The notes under the pieces: model-generated
What the model saw: the letters and a program-made list of their open reading frames with translations, nothing else
Told to the model about the DNA's origin: nothing
Database searches by the model: none
Assembly (NCBI GenBank): GCA_018398805.1
Contig: JAGFBZ010000329.1
Location: 124,001-188,000, forward strand
DNA: 64,000 bases
Direction of reading: 5' to 3'
Origin: Hirundichthys speculiger
Lineage: Eukaryota; Chordata; Actinopteri; Beloniformes; Exocoetidae
Part shown: in pieces, positions 22,455-33,230 of the stretch
Layout: each line of letters opens with the position of its first letter
Numbering within the stretch: the first letter of the stretch is position 1
Translations under genes and position numbers: made by a program

Positions 22455-23472
22455 TATGGAAGTATTTCTGTGCCATCTGAGTTTGAATACGAATTTTTAA
22501 GATTGAAATTTTTCAGCATCAAAATCAGACTTTGAATTTTAAAAAACATCAGATTTCTAGCACTGAATTTTTGTTTTGCCTCTGAATTTTATTTTGTTAA
22601 AATAAATTCAGTGTTAAAAAAAAATTGTTGTCTTAAAATATTCAGTTTTTCAAAATTCAACACGCAAAGAAATTCAACACCACAAAAAATTCAGTGTTAA
22701 AAAAAAAAATCAACATCTCAAAAAAATTCAGTGTAAAAACATTCAATTTCTAAAAAAAAAAATCTGTGTAAAAAAAATTCAACCTCAAAAAATTCAGTGT
22801 AAAAAAATTCAACCTCAAAAAATTCAGTGTAAAAAGAACCAGACTCAACATCCGGGTCACCAGGGAGAAGCAATCGATCCCTGTCTCAATTCAGCCAACG
22901 TCCAGCCAATCACGTTACGCTCCATTGGTCATGTGACACCCACCCAGATAGTAAGACGGACCGGTCGGCCATGGCAGTAAACTCAGGTGATGGTGCTGCG
23001 GTGAAGCGTAACGTGATTGGCTGGACGTTGGCTGAATTGAGACAGGGATCGATTGCTTCTCCCTGGTGACCCGAATGTTGAGTCTGGTTCTTTTTACACT
23101 GAATTTTTTTAGGTTGAATTTTTTTACACTGAATTTTTTGAGGTTGAATTTTTTACACTGATTTTTTTTTTTAGAAATTGAAATTTTTTACACAGAATTT
23201 TTTTTGAGATGTTGATTTTTTTTTTTTTTTTACACTGAATTTTTGGGGGTGTTGAATTTCTTTACATGTTGAATTTTGAAAAACTGAATATTTTAAGACA
23301 ACAATTTTTTTTAACACTGAATTTATTTTAACAAAATAAAATTCAGAGGCAAAAAAAAATTCAGTGCTAGAAATCTGATGTTTTTTAAAATTCAAAGTCT
23401 GATTTTGATGCTGAAAAATTTCAATCTTAAAAATTCGTATTCAAACTCAGGTGGCACAGAAATACTTCCATA
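22455..23472. mobile_element. 1.0-kb foldback element with long arms and 6-bp TSD
   Basis: The ends TATGGAAGTATTTCTGTGCC and its reverse complement flank arms of roughly 465 bp each around a spacer of about 80 bp (near 22921-23000). Direct repeats AAAATC at 22449-22454 and 23473-23478 look like the target duplication. Within each arm the motif TTCAGTGTAAAAA recurs many times. No protein is encoded. The superfamily is unknown to me. Confidence 0.85.
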
Positions 23473-23478
23473 AAAATC

Positions 23479-24400
23479 CAAATGCACTGACATGCATAAG
23501 ACAGAAAATTTTTAAAAATATTTTTAAACCTCTTAGGCTAGCACACCCAGAAAAGAGCCATTTTTCCACCTCTGTCAGATGAGAATCAGAAGGTAAACTG
23601 AGTTTTATGGAAAATCCATTACCGGCCTACTCATTCTAATCAGCGCTATCTGAAACTAGCGGGGATGCCATGAAACAGATAAAAAAAAAATCTATTTGAA
23701 GTTCGTTATTATAATTTTACCATATAGTCATGTTGCTTTTCACAGCGGTGAGAAATGCACATTAACAGCCCAGACTACAAATCATTTAACAATAACCTGT
23801 TCATCACATTTTAACCAGTTAATATTCACATAAATACACATCAGAAGAGATCTGGCAGACTTACGCTTCAACAGATAGCCTCCATTTTGATTTAACTTCT
23901 CTAACGGCCCGGTTTTCTTTTTCCCAGCTGACGTCGCGTGACCCCTGCAGGCCAGCTCTCGCGAGACAAGTCTCTCTCTCATCGTTTTTAATCGTCTTCC
24001 TTTTATTTTAATTTAAAACAAAAACACATTGAATTAATTTTAAATTAAATTGTCACTATTTTTATTTCATTTAACACAATTAAGATTTTTTCATTTTTAA
24101 TAGTCTCCATTCTTGGGGTTGCTTTGAGGTTGCTATAGGCTATATTTTGGGGTTGCTATAGCAACTGCAAGCTACCCCCTAGCGCCGCCCCTGCCTCATA
24201 ACAGCAGACAGGCGCAGCACGTTATGTAAAATACGTGACAACTTTGACCTCGCGTTAATATCAAGAAATAGGCCTACATTTTTAAAAATGTATTTAATTT
24301 AGGAAATTTTAAGACAGGAATGAAATACAAAGCGCATGAGATAAAATGTCATAAAAATATTTTTATTTACTGATTTTTTTATTGGATTTCAGACCATTTC
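23479..24400. other. unassigned intergenic DNA
   Basis: The only notable feature is a CpG-bearing block near 23900-23975 (gctgacgtcgcgtgacc, ctctcgcgagac). The tctcgcgaga motif is known as a promoter element in CpG promoters, but no adjoining transcript is evident. Confidence 0.35.
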
Positions 24401-24404
24401 AGAA

Positions 24405-27400
24405 CATTTCAGACTGGAGTCATTTCACAATCAGAACAAATATTTATTTGTTTGGCATGACACATAAAGCAGCTCCGCCCATCTGAAGGCAGGACGACTT
24501 CACTTGATGGATGAACGTCTCTGATTTATGATCCATCCATGAAGGTGCTGGTTCTCCAGACTGGTTCATGACAGCCAGGTCACGAGATCATGATGGTCAG
24601 ACTGGTCACCAGCTGGTCAGAGTTCCCCTGACTTAGAGAGATGGATAGATGGGAGAGATGGATGATAGATGGATGGATAGATAGATGGATCAGTATTTCT
24701 GTATTTATAATAAAATAGGCAGAAGGAGATGAAGTCTCCTCCTGTCAGGTCTTCTGACTAGACAGAACCATCCATGTTCACACAAGACTCACATTAAAGT
24801 CATTAAATGAATGTTCTATCTCAGTAGCAGTTCTCTATCTGGACCCAGTCCCAGTTTAGTTCCTGAGAGTTCCAGCAGAGCAGAGAGACCAGCCGCCATC
24901 ACTGCTGCACACTAACGTTCAGCTCTTTAAGGCTCTCAGCATCTTCTGACCACTTTGGATCAAAAGAAAATGTGGATTTTATCTACCTTGGAGGTCCTTG
25001 TTGTCCACCAGAATCAGTCCAGTCCATGGGTTCCTGGACAGGTGAAGACAAGAAAACCCAACAGTTCAGTACGTGTCACATACAAATGTGGAGGTTGAAA
25101 ACTGTGAATGTGAACGGACCGGTCCTGCAGAACCCTCACCTCTGGAGGAGCAATGGAGGATGTGATCTGGACATCAGGACGTCCGTCGGTGCTGATACGC
25201 CGGATGGATCTCTGGAAATTGATTGGGAGAGAGTTTTGAGTTGTTGTTGAGTTAAAGTGAAGAGCAAATGTAAAAACCTTTACCTCTTCAGAGGAAATGA
25301 GGAGTTGATGTTGTACATTCAAACCTGGATCCGTTCTCTCAATCCAGACGAGAACCTGGAACTTAGTCAGAAAATAATGAGTTAAATCAGTTCTGGAGTG
25401 GACATCACAAAGACCTGATCTCAGTCCCGGAGAACAAACCTGATTCAGTTCTTCTAGCACTGACAGAAATAACTCATAATATTTACTTAAAAAATATATT
25501 ATAATAAATAATTTAAGTAAATTTAATGCTGCAACAGTTGTGGAGATATAACAGTAATTTAAATACATCCAAGTTTTAAGTTATATCCAAGTAAAGTCTA
25601 GTTGTTTTCGTAGACAGAAACATAATTTTGTTCAAAAATTTAAGTACATTTTATATATTTGGCGTATTTGCTGTACTACTGTAAATTCGTAGATTTTAAT
25701 TATTTTCTTGTGCTTGGCATTTTAATTTACCTGGTTGCATTACGTTAAATTTCTCACTAAAATCAGACAATCATTGCTAGTTTTCTCATCAAATTAAAAC
25801 AAATGTATTTATTTATAAAGCCCTTTTCATACCAACGTAACACAAAGCGCTTTACATAATAAAAACAGTTATTAAAACAACAAGAAAAAGAACAAAAACA
25901 ACTTAAAAAGCCATCACACACCCAAATCTGCACTGTCATCCTCCCTCCATTTTCCTCCCTTCCTCTCCCCTTCCTTTCACTCAGACACTTTCAGTATCAG
26001 GGGCGAAAATCCCATTTCATTTTGGGGGGGGGTGGGGGGTGGGGGGCAATAAACAGTAACATTTCAGAGAGTAATTCCTGGGGGGGACATGAAAAAAAAT
26101 GCTCTCTCCCTCTCTCTCTCCTGCTCCTTTGGAACTTGCCTTGCAGGGTTGAACCCACAGCCTGTTGAATGTTAGAAAAAGTATAATAATAGTTGTTGTA
26201 GCATTGTTGTTGTGTATCAGTGCATATTCTACCTGTATACAGGTTTTTCAATGTTCAAACTGAAAAATCAACAATGGTATTAGCTGGTATTATTATAGTG
26301 TAGTGTTGTATTTTTGACAAACAAAATACAACAACATATTACAACTACGCCATTAAATATGGCAACTTAAAAATGCAAAAATAAAATACATTTAAATATC
26401 CCTTCTACATTTAATTGATCAATTGTAACTGTATATTGTAAATGTTAACATTTTGCATCCTGTCCTCTGTATTTCCTTTTCCTCTCTGTCCGCAGTGTCC
26501 CCTCTCTTTTCCCTCATCGCTTATCCCTCACCACTATTCTACATACTGGTTTGATTTCGGACCAAGCAAGAGAAATGTCACTTTTATGTTACAACCTTGA
26601 GCTTGTTAAACAAGCGGTGTGATAAATGACTTACTGGTTTTCATACATCACTCAGTACAGTCTGCCATCATGTACGAGACGATCGTTTGCTCGCTGACAC
26701 ACAGAGCTGCCGGTAGGCCCGCCGGTTAGAAAAAGCATGTGGACTAAACCACTTTGAGAAATAGGGGGGTCACAATGTTTCAACAATTAAAAAAAAAAAG
26801 GTTTTTACGTTTATAATTTGCAGCACTTGTGTTGTACTTTTATTGAACATGACTATATTATTATTCAATTGTTTTTGTGTGCTTACAATTATTTTTTTTG
26901 GGGGGGACAACTTTATGGAAGGGGGGGACACGTCCCCTATGTCCCCGCCGGGATTTCCGCCTATCGTAGACTCTAAAAAACCTCCATCTTGTACCAATGA
27001 ACCAGGCGAGGAAAACGATAAAAGATAAATGATCCTGAATAACTTTAACAATACTCTATACATTTGATATATACTCATCACATATTACACAACTAAATTA
27101 CAAAGCGATTGAATAGTTAACGCTGTCACCGTGTCGGTTACGTGACGTGTCCGCTGCATGATCGCCTGCGCTGGGCGCATGCCGCGCCTTATCCTGTGCG
27201 CCATCTTACTACACTCAACACTCTTTTTTCAGTGCTCATCTGGAGGAGCCTCTCTGAGGAAACAGTTGGGGGCCAGAAACTCTAACTATCATCTTTAAAA
27301 GGGAACACATGAATAATTGTCCTGATTAAAGTGTTTGTGAGCATCTGTACCAACCTTTAGAGCAGACATGCTCCTGGAGACTTCAGTACTGCTGAGCCTC

Positions 27401-27440
27401 AGCAGCCTTAAAGCTCTCAGTGTCTCTGGACGTCCACACG
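24405..27440 (-). CDS. candidate small spliced gene, four exons, unknown function
   Basis: Minus-strand exons with GT-AG ends: 27440-27355 (UTR plus MSALK), 25355-25284 (24 codons starting VLVWIERTDPGLNVQ), 25211-25140 (24 codons starting RSIRRISTDGRPDVQ), and 25033-24983 (EPMDWTDSGGQQGPPR and stop). Both middle exons are exactly 72 bp and every junction is phase 0, giving 69 residues if joined directly. The 3' UTR would run to about 24405, with AATAAA read at 24448-24443. A hAT-like element sits in the long intron. More exons could exist there. I do not recognise the protein, which has no signal peptide or membrane segment. The alternative is chance splice signals around one real 3' exon, but its repetition at 29.1 kb argues that the sequence came from a gene. 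Confidence 0.45.
24640..24692. repeat. (GATG/GATA)n imperfect microsatellite
   Basis: Mixed gatgg and gata units lie within the 3' UTR of the preceding gene model. The sister copy at 28.66 kb lacks this stretch. Confidence 0.85.
25798..25910 (-). repeat. LINE-like 3' tail fragment
   Basis: On the minus strand, GTAAAGCGCTTTGTG...AAAAGGGCTTTATAAATAAA is a typical 3' end of fish L2/RTE-related retroelements. Confidence 0.55.
25998..26968. mobile_element. hAT-like element with G-rich termini
   Basis: The left end is AGGGGCGAAAATCCC followed by a G-rich run. The right end read inward is AGGCGGAAATCCCGG followed by a tract containing GGGGAC and CCCCC blocks. Approximate inverted termini around about 970 bp of AT-rich filler indicate a non-autonomous element or decayed copy. 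No transposase is visible. Confidence 0.5.
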
Positions 27441-27444
27441 CTGG

Positions 27445-28477
27445 AAAATAAAACTTCTATTAATCTAATCTGAACTGTCTGATAACGAACCGCAGAGATG
27501 TGCAAACATGAGTTGATCTACCTGGAAATCCAACGTTTTAGATTTAAAACACAAATGCACATGGAGCTCAGCTGATCTACTCTGAGCCTCTGCGGTGGGT
27601 GGAAGTGATACTCCAAAGATCTGAAGCCGAAGAGACGCCCCCACCCCTCTCTTCCTTTAGTCACGTTGTTCTTGTTGCTCAAACATCAGCGAAAAAGCAT
27701 GCAGTTCCAAACTGGAACAGGTGGCTAGTTTGCAGCCCTCGTCCCTAATCAGGCTACCTGTTCTGTGCTTATTTTTGTTACAGAAGGACATAATACAGCA
27801 GAGGCTAGGTTATTTGCACATTTAAACATTTGTTTAAGAAAAGATAACTTCATAAAATTCTTAAAGCTTAAGAGGTTATATTTCTTCACTATTAAGCAGT
27901 GATGCAGACAATTCTGAATTGAGCCTGTAATGAGAGCGACGTGCACCTGCAGGCTGTCCAGACTCCAGAGTACCTGACCTCCACCCCAAAATCCTAAAGA
28001 GGCGCCATATAGGTTAATATATAATATTAATAATATTAATATAATATATATAGGACAATATAGGTTGAAATTACTTATATTTTATAAGTAGATTAAAATA
28101 ACACAACTATTTCTATTAAAATATGCTTGATTAATATAAGTAGCATTTACTAGGGGTCAAAATCACTTTTTTCAGTGTGCTATAATCCCTGATTTACACT
28201 GTTGTGTGAACAGACAAATAGAAACCACTGAAACTTTTATCTGGTGTGTGACAGAGTTAAAGTGTCAGATGTGTTTAAATGAGCAGCTGTGACTCTGAGG
28301 AGCTGAAAACTGCTGTAAATTCACTTTTCAGCAGACTGATCACATGACCTGCAGCTTCTGTTAATATCTTCATTTTTTGGTGAAAGATTTGCACAAAACT
28401 TTTTTTTTTTTTTTTTTTTTTTTAATTTAGGCAGTTTTCTGCATTTTCATTTATTGACAGGCTGATACACAGAACAT
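27445..28477. other. unassigned intergenic DNA with poly-T run
   Basis: An AT-rich stretch lies at 28010-28150 and a T-run of about 23 at 28401-28423. No gene is seen. Confidence 0.4.
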
Positions 28478-28705
28478 TTTAGACTGGAGTCATTTCACAA
28501 TAAGAATAAAGATTTATTTGTTTGGCATGACACATAAAGCAGCTCCGCCCATCTGAAGGCAGGACGACTTCAGTTGATGGATGAACGTCTCTGATTTATG
28601 ATCCGTCCATGAAGGTGCTGGTTCTCCAGACTGGTTCATGACAGCCAGGTTACGAGACCATGATCCTCCTGTCTCCTCCTGTCAGGTCTTCTGACTAGAC
28701 AGAAC
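28478..28705 (-). repeat. direct partial copy of the 24.4-24.76 kb 3' UTR
   Basis: It matches 24400-24590 and then 24730-24765 in the same orientation, including the AATAAA region, but lacks the intervening microsatellite. It is part of a rearranged duplication with 29083-29405. Confidence 0.85.
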
Positions 28706-29082
28706 AGCGTCTGATTGCGTCTGATCGAATCTTTTTATTTGGGATTTTAATGTTTTCAAAGTCATAGCCACCAACTAGCAAATGTGGAAGACAGAAGGTG
28801 ATGTTTATTGAGCTTAAAACAATTCCTTTAATTAATACTAAAGTAGAAGTAGGGATGGTTTTCACAACAGAAGCAAAGTAGTTACGATTAATTACTAAAT
28901 CATATTTCAGGCAAAAGGTTTCATATGACATCACACAGCCATAGTAAGTGAATCTAGTGTCACAGTAACAGTAAACGCAGGCGAGCAGGATCTGATTCAG
29001 AATGGAAGAACCACGCGACCAACACGAGCAAATGGGTCAGAAATATTTGTTGCAGTCCAGAATTTGTTTTTTTTACAGTTTT
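28706..29082. other. unassigned DNA at the duplication junction
   Basis: No gene or repeat end is recognised. It separates the direct and inverted parts of the duplicated 3' end. Confidence 0.4.
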
Positions 29083-29405
29083 TTGTATGTGACACGTATT
29101 GAACTGTTGGGTTTTCTTGTCTTCACCTGTCCAGGAACCCATGGACTGGACTGATTCTGGTGGACAACAAGCACCTCCAAGGTAGATAAAATCCACATTT
29201 TCTTTTGATCCAAAGTGGTCAGAAGATGCTGAGAGCCTTAAAGAGCTGAACGTTAGTGTGCAGCAGTGATGGCGGCTGGTCTCTCTGCTCTGCTGGAACT
29301 CTCAGGAACTAAACTGGGACTGGGTCCAGATAGAGAACTGCTACTGAGATAGAACATTCATTTAATGACTTTAATGTGAGTCCTGTGTGAACATGGATGG
29401 TTCAG
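29083..29405 (+). pseudogene. inverted copy of the small gene's last exon and 3' UTR
   Basis: The sequence matches 25086-24770 in reverse orientation. It contains the acceptor tgtccag, the exon GAACCCATGGACTGG... and the stop TAG. One substitution changes GGACCTCC to GCACCTCC (Gly to Ala). There are no upstream exons, so this is a 3' duplicate rather than a gene. Confidence 0.75.
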
Positions 29406-29439
29406 ATCAGAAACTGTGTTATAATGGTTCTCCAGGGTC

Positions 29440-29860
29440 TGTAGATTAATCTAGTCCAGATTTGAGAAGTCTAGGTATAGTAGATTTTTACCTGGAGCCT
29501 GCTGAATCGGAGGCTGGCGAATCGGATGCTAACTTCAGTGTAGTAAATCAGAGAGAGGTTTCACAAATCACAGACATGGTTTTAAATATTCTGCTATTAT
29601 AATAATAATATAATATAATAATCTAGTCCAGGTTTGAAGTGTCTAGCTGTTGTAGTTTTGGAGCTGCACCAGTTCTAGTGAGATCCAGGTGCCCAAAAAG
29701 TGCTGAAATGCCCCTTTATTGCCCCTGATTTGTGAAACTTTATTGAAGTTTCACAAATAAGAGAAAGGTTTCACAAATTCCAAACATGGTTTTACATATT
29801 CTGCTATTAGAGCAGAATAATCTAGTCCAGGTTTGAAGTGTCTGGGTGTTGTAGTGTCTT
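29440..29860. repeat. degenerate tandem repeat, unit about 200 bp
   Basis: The block aggtttcacaaat...catggtttta...taatctagtccaggtttgaa occurs near 29565-29650 and 29765-29850. A more diverged partial copy lies at 29450-29480. Confidence 0.65.
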
Positions 29861-29897
29861 AACCAGAGAAGATTAAAGTATCTGATTTTAGCGAAAG

Positions 29898-30401
29898 TTA
29901 AGTGTAATGGCCCTTTAGCCATTTCCCGAATCGGAAGCTGGAATCAGAAACCAACTTCAGCTTCGTTTTCCCCAGATTGTTATCAATTCTCCCCATCAGT
30001 TCATGCATCATCAGCTGTCGGTGGCTCACGCCATGAATCACATCCAGTTTCCGATTCATCTCGTCTCTTTTTACAGTCTCGGCACTCACAGCACGGCTAA
30101 CCTCCACGCACACGGACAGCAGGTCAGGAATAGCAGCATCCGTGCGCTTAATTTTTCGATACATCAGGTATCCGCCAACTCCAAACAGCAGGAATCCGAT
30201 GATCATAAATCCAAATATGTAAGCATCTTCAGCGTCCTCGATGAACAGAGGAGCCAAGCAGTTCAATCGCCATTTCGCCCATGAATCTTGAACGTACCCA
30301 GCTGCGTGTGTTCCATCTGGACACGAGGGCTCTCCTCTTGCCTCCCTTCTTGTTGAAAAAATTTGATCAATTGCATTGAGAGACCAGCTGACCAGATCCA
30401 T
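29898..30401 (-). CDS. single-pass membrane protein ORF, multicopy family, copy 1
   Basis: A 167-residue intact frame starts MDLVSWSLNAIDQIF. Residues about 61-80 (YIFGFMIIGFLLFGVGGYLM) form one hydrophobic helix, followed at once by YRKIKR, so the positive-inside rule suggests N-terminus outside and C-terminus in the cytosol. There is no cleavable signal peptide. Two Cys (27 and 48) lie on the predicted lumenal side. Residues 95-145 are heptad-like and highly charged and could form a coiled coil. A second copy at 44.3-44.8 kb has about 88% identical residues over the shared 96. Neither copy shows introns. I do not recognise the family. It may be a retroposed host gene or a protein carried by a retroelement. 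No envelope-like or reverse transcriptase features are seen next to it. Confidence 0.6.
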   Translation of the reverse strand: MDLVSWSLNAIDQIFSTRREARGEPSCPDGTHAAGYVQDSWAKWRLNCLAPLFIEDAEDAYIFGFMIIGFLLFGVGGYLMYRKIKRTDAAIPDLLSVCVEVSRAVSAETVKRDEMNRKLDVIHGVSHRQLMMHELMGRIDNNLGKTKLKLVSDSSFRFGKWLKGHYT

Positions 30402-30415
30402 GGTTAATTTAGATT

Positions 30416-31530
30416 AGGGGTGCTCCGATCGATCGGTGACCTGATCGGATCGGCCGATATGCATATGATCGGGATCGGTCAGAATTGTCATTAAAGCCGA
30501 TCAAAAGAGCCGATCAAAAACGCTCTATTCTCGTGTGCATACACTGTATATAGACCTTTTCGGGCCAGCCCCCCCGGAAGTACCCCGTCCGCCATTGCTG
30601 GGTTGTGCTACAGAGCGACACTTTCACCGGCTCGCAGATTAACCAGTGTTTTTCTCTTTCTACAAAATATATATTTTATAATGTCGAGTCGGTCGAGTCG
30701 AGAGGGGAATACATGTTCCGTCATAAACTGTGCCAACAATGGCGTTGAAAATTCAACAATGGAAGAAGAAGAAAGTATGTGAAATACACAAGCCTTTACT
30801 GCACGAAGACTGCCTTGTTTGCAGAACAAGAAGTTAGGAAGACGTGGGTGAAAAATATCAACAGAAAGGACTTTGTTCCAAATGAATACAGCCGGGTGAG
30901 TTTTCGTTAACATTTCAATCTCGTACTACTCATAGTCTCGCTGAGAGTCCCGGATGATTCTGGCCGAAAGAACAGCAGTATGATGCTAATGTAGCCCTCG
31001 GCACTAGCACAAGCCTATAAATCAATGAATGAATGACTTAGGAGAATGATTAAATAAATTAAATATAATATTAACACATAGCCTAATTTACCGCTAGCGT
31101 TAACGTTACAGTAGCATAATCTTTATGGTTTGTTGACGTTAGTTATAACCAGCGTTGCAGCGTTCCACAGTTTTTAGTGTTTGGTTATGGGAATAGATCA
31201 TGCTATTTCCATAACCAATCATTAAAAACAGCGATAAACTACCTTCATCTGTAACTGGAGGACACTGCCTAACATCATCAATCCAAGACATGTCTGCGTT
31301 ATCAGTAACAGATGCTCCACGCTGCTGTGTTTGGGTTAGTTGGTGGAACACCGCACACTCCAGTTATGGCGGAGCCACTAGGGGGCGCATGTCCACAATT
31401 TTCAAGTCGAAAAGGTCTAAGACAGCAAGAAACAAAGGGAAATAAATACGATCGGTGATCGGTATCGGATCGGCCGATATTGATTTCAGTGATCGGTGAT
31501 CGGCCCCAAAAACCCTGATCGGAGCACCCT
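30416..31530 (+). mobile_element. non-autonomous DNA transposon carrying a THAP exon
   Basis: The ends AGGGGTGCTCCGATC and, read inward from the right, AGGGTGCTCCGATC are inverted repeats dense in GATCGG motifs over the terminal 60-80 bp. At 1.1 kb it has no transposase core. The inside holds a THAP-like coding exon at 30681-30895. No target duplication can be tested, because the flanks are two different rearranged elements. Confidence 0.75.
30681..30895 (+). pseudogene. THAP zinc-finger exon (broken)
   Basis: From the ATG at 30681 the frame gives a Ser/Arg-rich start then CSVINCANNG, the C-x4-C of a THAP finger. After a frameshift in the tract near 30743, another frame gives VRKTWVKNINRKDFVPNEYS, matching the R..W...I.R..F.P...S/Y.VC segment of THAP domains. 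The exon ends at a donor CGG|GTGAGT (GT at 30896), and the final Cys-x2-His would be in a missing next exon. THAP domains bind DNA and occur in P-element-like and other transposases and in host regulators. Confidence 0.6.
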
Positions 31531-31531
31531 T

Positions 31532-32392
31532 TGCAGCCAATGGTTTAATGTCTTACTGCATTTGTCAACATTGTTTAGAATATTCTTTTTTATGCTAGTG
31601 TCGGACTCTTTAGAGATCCAGATACCTAGATATTTCACATCGGCCTTGACTGGTATATTATATATTGAGGAATCAGGGAAGTTGTGGATACTCATAAGTT
31701 CGCATTTACTCAGATTCAATTTCAGACCAGATGCTTTTGAAAATTTCTCTATAACTTCTAAAGCAAGTGGTATTTGTTCTCGATTTTTTAGGAATATAGT
31801 TGTATTGTCAGCTAGCTGACTTATAATCAACTTGTTATCATTAATGCTTAATCCTTCAACATTTGAGTTTTTAATAGCTATGGCTAATAATTCTGTGACA
31901 GTAATGAATAGAAGCGGAGAGATACTGCATCCTTGTCTAATTCCCCGTTCTACATTAAATCTGGGGCATGTACCCTCTGGAAGTGAAATGCAGCTGTTGA
32001 TTCCAGTATAAAGCATTGTTATCATATCAGTAAACTTATTTCCAAAGCCAAATTGTTTCAAAGTGTTAATAATGAATATATGTTCTACCGAATCAAAGGC
32101 TTTCTGGAAGTCTAAAAATAGTATAAGAGCGTCTTCCTCAATTAAGTGCTTATAGTCAATAAGATCCAGGACCAGGCGGATATTGTTATGTATGGATCTA
32201 CCTTTGAGAAAGGATTGTGTTGGGCTAATGAACTCAGATATTCCCGTTTTTAATCTCGTTGCCAGAACTGTTGTCAAAATTTTGTAATCAGTATTTAAAA
32301 GTATAATAGGTCTTAAATTGCTTAAAATTTTCTTGTCTTTCCCAGGTTTTGGAATTGGAAGATGCTGTAACTCTCGAGTAAACGCGGACCCA
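31532..32392 (-). pseudogene. L1-like LINE ORF2, reverse transcriptase fragment
   Basis: The minus-strand frame starts with LPIPKPGKDKKILSNLRPI and continues as the 263-residue frame 32277-31486. Reverse transcriptase boxes are in order: SFLKGRSIHNNIR, LFLDFQKAFDSVE, GIRQGCSISPLLF, SQLADNTTIFL, GLKLNLSKCELM and KYLGIWIS. In the catalytic box the second Asp of (Y/F)ADD is Asn and the aromatic is Leu, so the enzyme would be dead. The upstream half is cut by the hAT at 32393-33230 and the downstream end by the THAP transposon. Confidence 0.9.
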
Positions 32393-33230
32393 GCCTGTCA
32401 GAGAGCACAGTGGCGAAGGATGTGGGCCGTCATGTTCGTGGTATTACCACAGTAAGAAATTTGACTGCGACAACGCTTACATATGGCTTTCCTCATATCG
32501 AGCTCTCCTGCCTCGTGCTTTTTATAAAAACCAAATAAAGTCCATACGTTTGATTTGAAGTGGGGCGGTGTGGGAAAGAGTTCAGACTCTGTGAAAGTAC
32601 TCCGCTCGCTGCACGCACACACCTGCTGTCTTCAAGGAACTATGCGATGGCATATTTAGTTACACGCTTCCGGGGCAAACACACCACTTTTGTTTGGACT
32701 GAACATCTGGACTTAATTACTGCAACATCCGCTATACCCCCTCACCAGTTCAAATTGCTTGAACAATCAGTTGTTGATTAACTGTGACTGATCATCTGGA
32801 CTTCGGGAACAAAGGACCAAAAGTCAGAGGAACTAAGGACACGCCTCCTCTGGATCTTTAAAAATAGGCACAAACGGACTTGCAGTGTGCATTTGTCCAT
32901 GGCAGCATCTCGGTGATGTTGTGGACAAGTGTACCATCGGCCGATTAAAATATTCTGCATGGCATAATAATAATATTTTGTATACATGATTGTATTAAAT
33001 TCTTGATTGATCTTTGCTTCTAGATTTGTCATTTAGGCACCAGATAAAAGAACACGGAGACACAGTTTTTTCAATGGTGATTTCCAGAAGTGTAGATGAG
33101 AAAAGAGACAGCGAGAGCGGAGTATTTCCACGGAGCCAAAAATCGATTCGTGTATGAGAATCGATTTTTTAAAATCCCAAGAAAAAAAATTGCGATTAAT
33201 ATAAAAATCGATTTTTTGGCCCAGCCCTAG
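32393..33230 (-). mobile_element. hAT fragment with BED zinc finger, inserted in L1
   Basis: The right end read inward is CTAGGGCTGGGCCAAAAAAT followed by ATCGATTTTT-rich sequence, a common hAT terminus. The minus-strand ORF 32622-32398 encodes SNVWTLFGFYKK then KAICKRCRSQISYCGNTTNM and HILRHC. These show the W..F, C-x2-C and H-x3-H of a BED finger (here CKRC and HILRH). The DDE domain and other end are missing, so it is truncated just after the finger. Confidence 0.75.

Noticed and set aside
29898..30401. Membrane ORF as an endogenous retrovirus envelope
   Set aside because: No signal peptide, no cleavage site, no surface subunit or fusion-peptide-like region, only 167 residues, and no LTR or polymerase nearby.
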